Assembly (NCBI GenBank): GCA_012719555.1
Contig: JAAYAE010000088.1
Span: 1 to 5,345, forward strand
Length of the DNA stretch: 5,345 nucleotides
Direction: 5' to 3'
Source of the DNA: Acholeplasmataceae bacterium
GTDB lineage: Bacteria > Bacillota > Negativicutes > Acidaminococcales > Acidaminococcaceae
In this document: one piece after another, positions 1 through 4,940 of the stretch
Layout of the letters: the number at the start of each line of letters is the position of its first letter
Numbering within the stretch: position 1 is the first letter of the stretch
Program-made: the position numbers and the translations under genes
The notes under the pieces: generated by a model
What the model was told of the DNA's origin: nothing
Databases searched by the model: none
The model's input: the letters and a program-made list of their open reading frames with translations, nothing else

Positions 1-18
1 GAATACGCTTAGATTTAT
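1..18 (-). repeat. Edge-truncated copy of the terminator-associated repeat
   Basis: Read on the minus strand this is ATAAATCTAAGCGTATTC. It matches ATAAGTCTAAGCGCATTC at 4864-4847 in 16 of 18 positions. At 4828-4855 the AGCGCATTC part is the first arm of an intrinsic terminator hairpin, so here AGCGTATTC is likely the first arm of a similar hairpin downstream of the permease gene, cut by the window edge. The identity extends outside the stem (ATAA.TCTA), so a dispersed element is more likely than chance similarity of two hairpins. That it terminates permease transcription is inference, because the second arm is not visible. Confidence 0.5.
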
Positions 19-45
19 ACAAATATATTTTCTTTCGTTTTCGTA

Positions 46-1359
46 TTAAAAAATTAATGATAAAACAAAATTAAAAACCATAGCAAGAATAATGCTACAC
101 GGTATTGCGACAAACATTAACCGCGGGAATAGTTTTGTACGGTCTTCCTCTGTGGCACAGCCACCTAGTACTAAGCTGCCACCGGAAGAGAAAGGAGAAA
201 TCGCACTGCTCTGAGCCCCCAGTACTGTACAAACAAAAAGCAAGACAGGATTGATACCTGTAGATACGGAAAGTGAAGGAATGAGCGGAAATAAAGCTGG
301 GCAAACAACTCCTGTGGTTGAAGAAAAAAGGCTCATAAAAGCTGCTACCATGCTAAATACAACCGGTACTAAAGCAATCGGCACATTGGTACTAATCCAA
401 GCAGCCAAAGCCTTAATAGTCCCTGCCTTAATAGCAACTTGGATTAACATACCCACACCACAAATCATTATAATAGTATTCCAGGGAATACGAGCAATAA
501 CTTCTTTTTGTGGAGCCAAGTCTAAGAATAAAGCAATAACGGAAAAAAGAATAGCTACCAAACCCACATCGATTTTACTATTAATCAAAGTGATTATAGC
601 AACTTTAGGTAACATAATATGTAATATAGGGAAAATTAGTACTGTAACCAACATCAATAACATTAAATTCAAATTGGTACGTTGTTTGGCATTCAAAGGT
701 TCAGGCAATTCAAAGGTAACACCCTCACCAATATTTCTATTAGCTTTAGGAATATATCTTAGTCCGGCAATAAAAATGAGTGAAAATATAATACTAGCGC
801 CAAAAATAACTGCTGTGGCATTAAAGGCATCAACAGCTTTGACAGAAGTATTAGCGGCATAAGCCTCTTTAATAAGCCCAATAAAAACTATGCCCAAGCC
901 ACTTGTCATAAAATTGCCCCCAGCTAAGGCTCCACAGTTAATAGCGGCAGCACCTACCATTTTATCCATTTTTGCCTCTTCGCAAATCATAAGTGTAACG
1001 GGAGCCATAAAAGCTAGTACCGTGAAAAATCCTGCGCCAAGAGCAGCCAAAACTGTCGCTACAAAAAATAGAGCAAAGGGTAATAAACCAGGAAAATTGC
1101 GACATGAATATAAAAGATAACGGGCCATTTTTTCCAAAGTTCCATTTACTAAGGCAAAATTATAGAATAAAGAAACAGCCAAAATAACAAACATGATGCC
1201 AACAGGCCAAGTGCTAATAATATCCTTGGTTTTCATCCCCATTGCAAAGCAGCCAATAAAATAGGCAAAAACAATAGCAAAAAAACCAGTGTTAATCTTA
1301 GTTTTGTACCCTAAAGCTATTGATACTGCAATAGCCGCAACAACAATAATATTTAGCAT
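46..1359 (-). CDS. MatC-like / SLC13-superfamily carboxylate permease
   Basis: Polytopic inner-membrane permease of 437 residues, a normal length for the ion-transporter/SLC13 superfamily. It is mostly hydrophobic, with about ten to twelve membrane segments. The N-terminal third (about 1-150) resembles the MatC N-terminal domain of dicarboxylate/malonate-type carriers. Small-residue and Ser/Thr/Gly-rich loops that fit the two pseudo-symmetric substrate hairpins of this fold lie at about 141-150 (NCGALAGGNF), 345-356 (FSSTTGVVCPAL) and 388-400 (SPFSSGGSLVLGG). A charged loop at about 203-230 separates the two halves. The start is placed at the ATG at 1359 because GGGAGG at 1373-1368 is 8 nt away; the ATG at 1365, two codons earlier, would leave only 2 nt. 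It follows the DUF6282 gene by 23 nt and is likely cotranscribed with it. The family points to a carboxylate, probably cation-coupled; the actual substrate cannot be read from the sequence. Confidence 0.88.
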   Translation of the reverse strand: MLNIIVVAAIAVSIALGYKTKINTGFFAIVFAYFIGCFAMGMKTKDIISTWPVGIMFVILAVSLFYNFALVNGTLEKMARYLLYSCRNFPGLLPFALFFVATVLAALGAGFFTVLAFMAPVTLMICEEAKMDKMVGAAAINCGALAGGNFMTSGLGIVFIGLIKEAYAANTSVKAVDAFNATAVIFGASIIFSLIFIAGLRYIPKANRNIGEGVTFELPEPLNAKQRTNLNLMLLMLVTVLIFPILHIMLPKVAIITLINSKIDVGLVAILFSVIALFLDLAPQKEVIARIPWNTIIMICGVGMLIQVAIKAGTIKALAAWISTNVPIALVPVVFSMVAAFMSLFSSTTGVVCPALFPLIPSLSVSTGINPVLLFVCTVLGAQSSAISPFSSGGSLVLGGCATEEDRTKLFPRLMFVAIPCSIILAMVFNFVLSLIF

Positions 1360-1367
1360 TTGCATTT

Positions 1368-1373
1368 CCTCCC
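1368..1373 (-). promoter_or_regulatory. Ribosome binding site of the permease gene
   Basis: GGGAGG on the minus strand is a near-perfect Shine-Dalgarno site. It is 2 nt from the ATG at 1365 and 8 nt from the ATG at 1359, which decides for the second start. It sits in the short gap after the DUF6282 stop codon, so translation of the permease is initiated independently within the operon. Confidence 0.8.
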
Positions 1374-1382
1374 AATAATTGA

Positions 1383-2252
1383 TTATTTATCTAAACCTAA
1401 CAGCTTCATGGGGATGGTTCGTGTCATATAATAAACTTGCTCTTCAGGAACGCCGTGATTCACTAGATATTGCATGTACTGTTGCAATGCAATTTCCCAA
1501 TTAGGATTCTCAGTTTGACCACCATCTGTGTCAACCATTACGTTTTTATAGCCGCAAGCCTTAATAGCTTCTAAGTTTAGCTCCATATTGCTCATATATG
1601 TGCCGCCACCCATATTTTGTGCAAAACAATGTTCCAAAATAACATCATAATCTTCTACTATTTTAACTTGATCTTCCAAACTCATTCCCACCACCCACCA
1701 TTCAGGATGTGTTACAACTATGTTCTTTAAGCCTGCCTTGCGAGCCGCTTCTACTACTATAAAGGCTTCCTTAGGTGAGATATGCGCCGTACCTAACACT
1801 GCGTTATGTTCTTTTATTAGTTGAAAAACCGAATTTAGTTCCGGTACGATTTTACCATCACGCACTACTTCTACGCAGTCGGCAGTATCCTTTTGGTTTT
1901 TAACTAAATGATTTCTTGCGCTTTGTGTTGGCAGCCAAACGACTCTAGCTCCCAATTGCAATGCTGAGTCAACAGCCTTAGGATTAATTCCTCCTACTTG
2001 CCTATTCAAGGTAATGCTCCCAAACATGGTAAAATTATTGGTGTCCCCATGAACAATCTTATTATGCCTATTACATAAATAAGCTCTATCCTGAGTAGTA
2101 CCCTGATGGGTTTTGATAACAATAGCCCTAGCACCTACACGAATACCCGCCTCCATGAGCTCAATGTCATCGTAAGCACGCTTGCGAATATCAGGATTGC
2201 TATGCACGTGCATATCGATAACGCCTTTCATTGAAATTTCTGACATTTTCAT
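1383..2252 (-). CDS. DUF6282 family protein, putative metal-dependent hydrolase
   Basis: Soluble protein of 289 residues with no signal peptide or membrane segment. It resembles the DUF6282 family, which looks like a TIM-barrel metal-dependent hydrolase (amidohydrolase/PHP-like) but, as far as I know, has no firmly assigned reaction. Numbered from the ATG at 2252, candidate metal ligands are the HxH pair H15/H17 in DMHVHSNPD, K47 and H49 in IKTHQG, H157 in GTAHIS, H182 in VTHPEWW, H208 in LEHCF, and D241/D243 in MVDTDGG. These fall at successive strand ends, as expected for such a barrel. A GTG two codons upstream (2258) could also start, but AGGA at 2265-2262 is 9 nt from the ATG and only 3 nt from the GTG. 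It is the first gene of the operon with the permease, so it probably acts on the imported compound. Family call is fairly sure; enzymatic role is inferred. Confidence 0.85.
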   Translation of the reverse strand: MKMSEISMKGVIDMHVHSNPDIRKRAYDDIELMEAGIRVGARAIVIKTHQGTTQDRAYLCNRHNKIVHGDTNNFTMFGSITLNRQVGGINPKAVDSALQLGARVVWLPTQSARNHLVKNQKDTADCVEVVRDGKIVPELNSVFQLIKEHNAVLGTAHISPKEAFIVVEAARKAGLKNIVVTHPEWWVVGMSLEDQVKIVEDYDVILEHCFAQNMGGGTYMSNMELNLEAIKACGYKNVMVDTDGGQTENPNWEIALQQYMQYLVNHGVPEEQVYYMTRTIPMKLLGLDK

Positions 2253-2261
2253 CCCCACTTT

Positions 2262-2265
2262 TCCT
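2262..2265 (-). promoter_or_regulatory. Ribosome binding site of the DUF6282 gene
   Basis: AGGA on the minus strand lies 9 nt before the ATG at 2252 and only 3 nt before the alternative GTG at 2258. The spacing favours the ATG and shortens the longest possible reading frame by two residues. Confidence 0.65.
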
Positions 2266-2283
2266 GAAAATTTATTTTTGTTC

Positions 2284-2334
2284 CTACGATTGTATTTCTT
2301 ATTCTTTTAGTATAAACTTGTGGTGTTATCGTAG
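2284..2334. promoter_or_regulatory. Inverted repeat in the divergent control region, candidate LysR operator
   Basis: CTACGAT at 2284-2290 and ATCGTAG at 2328-2334 are perfect 7-bp inverted arms separated by 37 nt, between a LysR gene and a divergent operon, where such regulators typically bind. The right arm overlaps the -35 box of the operon promoter, and the left arm abuts the proposed -35 of the LysR promoter. The spacing is wider than the classic T-N11-A site, so each arm may be one half of a separate subsite contacted by a tetramer. The repeat is seen directly; the binding is inferred. Confidence 0.45.
2290..2316 (+). promoter_or_regulatory. Possible promoter of the LysR gene
   Basis: TTGTAT (2290-2295) and TATAAA (2311-2316) could form -35 and -10 boxes, but the spacing is only 15 nt, so the call is weak. 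The -10 overlaps the -10 of the opposite promoter (2309-2314), so the two promoters could not be occupied at once. This geometry is common for LysR genes that control a divergent operon and repress themselves. Confidence 0.35.
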
Positions 2335-2337
2335 CAA
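2309..2337 (-). promoter_or_regulatory. Promoter of the DUF6282-permease operon
   Basis: On the minus strand, TTGCTA (2337-2332) is followed after exactly 17 nt by TATACT (2314-2309), a strong sigma-70/sigma-A match. Transcription should begin near 2302, giving a leader of about 50 nt before the ATG at 2252. The -35 box overlaps the right arm of the CTACGAT inverted repeat, so a regulator bound there could contact or block RNA polymerase. Confidence 0.65.
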
Positions 2338-2374
2338 TGCGGAAAAACCAATATGGCATATCGGAAAAAGCGAT

Positions 2375-2378
2375 AGGA
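2375..2378 (+). promoter_or_regulatory. Ribosome binding site of the LysR gene
   Basis: AGGA lies 9 nt before the ATG at 2388. The earlier in-frame ATG at 2337 has no Shine-Dalgarno site, lies inside the -35 box of the divergent promoter, and would add 17 residues before the usual LysR beginning. The start at 2388 is therefore preferred. Confidence 0.7.
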
Positions 2379-2387
2379 TGTAACTTC

Positions 2388-3319
2388 ATGGATATTAAAG
2401 AATTAAATTATATTATTGCTATAGCCGAGGAAGGAAGCATATCCAGAGCCGCGGAAAGACTCTATATGGCTCAATCTAGCCTTAGTCAATTTCTCTCTAA
2501 ATATGAAAAAGAATTGCATACCAAATTATTCATGCGTACCGCCAATGGTGTGCGCGCAACTTATTCCGGTGACCTTTTTTTGCAAAGAGCAAAACAAATG
2601 CTAGTAAATTACCATCGCACCCAAAATGAACTATGGGATATTGAAGAACTGAAAACAGGACGTATTGAACTGGGTATTAGCTCCTTTCGAGGCAGCTATC
2701 TCCTCCCTCATGTGCTTTGTCGGTTTTCTGCCATTTATCCAGGGATTGAGGTTGTGGTCCATGAACATGACAGTATTGTCTTAGAGGAAAAAATCGCCGC
2801 AGGTACTTTGGATCTGGCGTTAATCGCCAATCCCACAACTAAAACCTCCGGTGACTATGACTTGGTTATGCAAGACGAGATTTACATAGTATGCACAAAA
2901 AAACATCCTGTAATGCAATACGTCAAAGTTTGCAATGGCGGCCCTACCGCCCGTGGGTAGCAATGAAAGATGCCGCTAAATTTAAATTCCTTTTAAGTAA
3001 TAGAAATACCATTTTAGGTAGTTTCGCCGCTGAAAAATATAAAAAATGCGGAATGCCTGCTATCGCTGTTAATCGCAATATGACCGCTGCCTTTGCCGCT
3101 GCTATGGCCAGACACGGTATTGGTTTGGCCTTCACCTATCGTTCTTGTGCTATGCCTACGCCTAATGTAGAATACCTTTCTATCGATAAAAAACAAGCCT
3201 TCCTAGACCTAGTATTAAAATATCCTGTTGGAGACTACCGAAGTAAAGCTACAAAAGAACTAAGCAACCTTATTCATATACACATGAATGAAACACCTTC
3301 TTGGCAAAATAATTTTTAA
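2388..3319 (+). pseudogene. LysR-family transcriptional regulator, frameshifted
   Basis: The N-terminal part is a classic LysR winged helix-turn-helix: from the ATG at 2388, MDIKELNYIIAIAEEGSISR begins the domain, with the recognition helix region AQSSLSQFLSKYEKEL at about residues 30-45 and the linker helix to about 85. The effector-binding domain starts near residue 90 (GRIELGISS). The first frame closes at a TAG at 2958-2960 after 190 residues, while the rest of the domain (PYRPWVAMKDAAKF onward) continues in the -1 frame to the TAA at 3317-3319. Adding one base near 2937-2945 restores a protein of about 310 residues, the usual LysR length. Both halves keep good coding character, so the lesion is recent or a sequencing error. 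As read, the product has the DNA-binding domain but lacks the second half of the sensor domain. It is divergent from the DUF6282-permease operon, its likely target. The family is certain; the inducer is unknown. Confidence 0.85.
2937..2945 (+). other. Site of the one-base frameshift in the LysR gene
   Basis: The sequence GGCGGCCCT is read Gly-Gly-Pro in the first frame, which then runs into a stop 13 nt later. One additional C or G here would give Gly-Gly-Pro-Tyr-Arg-Pro-Trp-Val and join the downstream frame smoothly. The first frame is still LysR-like up to KKHPVMQ (the conserved His-Pro), which places the lesion after that point, between about 2915 and 2945. The GC-rich short run is a plausible place for a one-base deletion or miscall. 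Confidence 0.65.
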
Positions 3320-3326
3320 ACACTAA

Positions 3327-3362
3327 AAGGGCACTGACCAATTTAACTTGGTTAGTGCCCTT
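3327..3362. terminator. Intrinsic terminator between convergent LysR and M20 genes
   Basis: AAGGGCACTGACCAA (3327-3341) pairs with TTGGTTAGTGCCCTT (3348-3362): a 15-bp stem with one G-T wobble and a 6-nt loop (TTTAAC). It begins 7 nt after the LysR stop and lies 36 nt past the M20 stop. On the minus strand it is followed by TTTTAGTGTTT, a fair U-tract, so it should serve the M20 gene best. On the plus strand the tail (CTAACG) is not U-rich, so termination of the LysR transcript there would be weaker. Confidence 0.8.
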
Positions 3363-3398
3363 CTAACGTACAACAAAATAAATTTTAATTGTGTCTTT

Positions 3399-4616
3399 TT
3401 AACGTTTAAATTTCTGTATCATAGGGGCTTGCACACCCTCTACACCTACCATGGCCATTATCATCAGCAAATCTTTTTGCGGTCCTTTATAAGCATCCTT
3501 TGGGTCGCACCACTCTTGCTCCGTGTGAATTCCACCACTTCTACCACCACAGCCTACAGTAATAGCCGGAATGCCTAAAGAAATAGGAACATTGGCATCC
3601 GTACTGGAAGAAGGTTTGATTTTGGCTTCTATCCCTACTGCGTTAGTCGCCTCTAGCGCAATACGCACTATCAGGCAGTCATCAGGTTGGACACCTGATG
3701 GTCGGTCACCAATTTGTTCTACTTGCACTTGCACCTTATCTTCACTCTGGCGAAGGGTATTTTCTTCTTCCACCGCTTCTTGTGCCACTTTAAGAGCCAA
3801 AACACTTAAACGTTTTAATTCTTCCTGGCTGTCTGAGCGAATATCTAACAGCAAACTTGCCTTAGCCGCTATTGTATTTACTGAAGTACCGCCATCTATA
3901 ACGCCCACATTATATGTTGTTTTTGGAACCTGCGGTACTTTGAATTGAGCAATCTTAGCAATAGCAATACCTAAGGCATGAATAGCACTAGGCCGGCCAA
4001 AATCTGCAAAACTATGCCCTCCCTTGGCTATGAAAGTAAAACGATAACGATTACTTCCCGTTGCTTTATTAACAATAGAGCCCGCTAGTGGATCATCAAT
4101 AGAGACAAACGCATCAATGTTATTTTCTTTACCAAAAATGTTTTTTACTCCGCGCAAATCTCCCAAACCTTCTTCACCCACATTGGCACAAAATACTAAA
4201 TCACCTATGGGCTTTATTCCTGTTTCTTTTATTGCTCTAATAATCGTCAAAAGATCTGCTAAAGCTCTTGTATCATCAGCAATCCCCGGAGCATAGATAA
4301 TGCCATCTTTAATTTTAGGAGTAACGTCCACTGTAGCCGGAAACACGGTATCAAGGTGCCCTGCTAGCATCACTACCGGTGAACCAAGCGTTCCTTTAAC
4401 AGTCCCCAGAACATTCCAAACTTCATCCATATGTACATCCTCTAGGCCAAGTTCTTTAAACCTACGAAGCATATCTTTAGCCCTGAGCTCCTCGTGATTA
4501 GAAGGTGCAGGAATAGCGACTAGCTCCAAATGTTCCTTCAAAGTTCGTGCATCATCCTCTTTGAGATATTCTAACGCAGCCTGCATAATTTTACTTTCCA
4601 ACAATTTTTGCATCAT
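3399..4616 (-). CDS. M20 family metallopeptidase / amidohydrolase
   Basis: Cytoplasmic protein of 405 residues, the usual length for the two-domain M20 family (carboxypeptidase G2, PepT, ArgE/DapE relatives), which cleaves peptide or N-acyl bonds with two metal ions. The expected residues are present: H87 and D89 in GHLDTVFP, the bridging Asp in GIADD (D114), the general base and ligand pair E148/E149 in NVGEEG, a late Asp in SIDDP (D174/D175), and H364 in GGIHTEQEW. The dimerisation domain lies at about 190-300 and carries GGHSF (H201) and GGTSVN. All catalytic positions are intact, so it is probably active. GGGAG at 4631-4627 precedes the ATG at 4616 by 10 nt; a second ATG follows at once (4613). 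It is a single-gene unit, convergent with the LysR gene and ended by the hairpin at 3327-3362. Substrate (di/tripeptide, acyl-amino acid or other amide) cannot be decided here. Confidence 0.9.
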   Translation of the reverse strand: MMQKLLESKIMQAALEYLKEDDARTLKEHLELVAIPAPSNHEELRAKDMLRRFKELGLEDVHMDEVWNVLGTVKGTLGSPVVMLAGHLDTVFPATVDVTPKIKDGIIYAPGIADDTRALADLLTIIRAIKETGIKPIGDLVFCANVGEEGLGDLRGVKNIFGKENNIDAFVSIDDPLAGSIVNKATGSNRYRFTFIAKGGHSFADFGRPSAIHALGIAIAKIAQFKVPQVPKTTYNVGVIDGGTSVNTIAAKASLLLDIRSDSQEELKRLSVLALKVAQEAVEEENTLRQSEDKVQVQVEQIGDRPSGVQPDDCLIVRIALEATNAVGIEAKIKPSSSTDANVPISLGIPAITVGCGGRSGGIHTEQEWCDPKDAYKGPQKDLLMIMAMVGVEGVQAPMIQKFKR

Positions 4617-4631
4617 AGCATTCGCACTCCC
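4611..4631 (-). promoter_or_regulatory. Translation start region of the M20 gene with a two-codon upstream frame
   Basis: On the minus strand GGGAG (4631-4627) is followed 5 nt later by ATG-CTA-TGA (4621-4613), whose stop overlaps the M20 start (ATG at 4616, then ATG at 4613). The Shine-Dalgarno spacing is 5 nt to the minimal frame and 10 nt to the M20 start. The minimal Met-Leu frame may be chance, or could affect initiation by termination-reinitiation; no evidence decides. Confidence 0.35.
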
Positions 4632-4820
4632 TTTTTTGATGTTTTCTTACTTACCCTGTAATGTGATAACTATCTTTTTCTATTTCCCAATTTCTTTAAT
4701 TACTAGCAACTTAACTCATTTCATATAACCCTACAGCTTTGTTGCTTTCTACATATGTTTTCTCTATAGTACGTTGAAAATTAATAAAAACATACTTGTT
4801 TTTATTTTATCACATATAAA
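4632..4820. other. Gene-free leader region upstream of the M20 gene
   Basis: This is most of the 324-nt gap between the M20 start and the folT stop. It is very AT-rich and has no convincing ORF, tRNA, T-box or recognised riboswitch. It must contain the M20 promoter. The best minus-strand candidate -10 boxes are TATAGA near 4768-4763 and weaker ones nearer the gene, none with a good -35. A 6-bp inverted repeat (AGCAAC at 4705-4710, GTTGCT at 4741-4746) and a small palindrome GATAACTATC near 4665-4674 are present but not strong enough to name. Confidence 0.4.
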
Positions 4821-4855
4821 CAAAAACAGCGCACTCAAATTAAATTGAATGCGCT
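4821..4855 (-). terminator. Intrinsic terminator downstream of folT
   Basis: Read on the minus strand, AGCGCATTCAA (4855-4845), a 6-nt loop (TTTAAT) and TTGAGTGCGCT (4838-4828) form an 11-bp stem with one T-G wobble, followed by GTTTTTG and TTTATATG. On the plus strand the same position is a C-A mismatch and there is no U-tract, so the element is oriented to stop minus-strand transcription from folT. It lies 85 nt past the folT stop and separates that gene from the M20 gene. Confidence 0.85.
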
Positions 4856-4864
4856 TAGACTTAT
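4847..4864 (-). repeat. Terminator-associated repeat, second copy
   Basis: On the minus strand ATAAGTCTAAGCGCATTC matches the window-edge sequence at 1-18 with two differences. Half of it is the entry arm of the folT terminator and half is the flank before it. Conservation of the flank, which does not pair in the hairpin, is what makes it look like a repeated unit. Confidence 0.45.
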
Positions 4865-4940
4865 GAAACAATGATATAGTAAGAAAAACATCAAAGCTTA
4901 TTCCGCTTCATCATTGGACTTGATAATTTCTATACAATAC
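4856..4940. other. Spacer between folT stop and its terminator
   Basis: An 85-nt AT-rich spacer with no convincing gene or RNA. In one minus-strand frame a ten-codon tail reading EIIKSNDEAE ends in TAA, but that frame has a stop just upstream, so it is not joined to folT as read. Confidence 0.4.

Noticed and set aside
251..862. Long open frame on the plus strand (203 codons) opposite the permease gene
   Set aside because: It lies wholly antisense to a clearly recognisable membrane transporter, has low-complexity Ala/Ile/Lys/Thr content and no family resemblance; it is a shadow of the biased codons of the real gene. The same holds for 890-1120.
2337..2387. Upstream ATG giving a 17-residue longer LysR protein
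   Set aside because: No Shine-Dalgarno site, overlap with the divergent -35 box, and extra residues not typical of LysR N-termini; the ATG at 2388 has AGGA at a good distance.
2944..3196. Minus-strand open frames opposite the second half of the LysR gene
   Set aside because: The plus strand here encodes recognisable LysR effector-domain sequence; the antisense frames show no domain and no start signals.
3571..3948. Plus-strand open frame opposite the M20 gene (and another at 4300-4497)
   Set aside because: Antisense to intact catalytic motifs of the M20 enzyme, Ser/Thr/Leu-rich, without a ribosome binding site or recognisable domain.
4705..4746. AGCAAC / GTTGCT inverted repeat upstream of the M20 gene
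   Set aside because: Only 6 bp with a 30-nt loop in AT-rich DNA, no extension of pairing on either side and no relation to a promoter; expected by chance.
4856..4940. Possible lost C-terminal tail of FolT (EIIKSNDEAE then TAA) in another frame
   Set aside because: A stop codon interrupts that frame just before it and FolT already ends normally with a complete last helix, so a frameshift is not needed to explain it.
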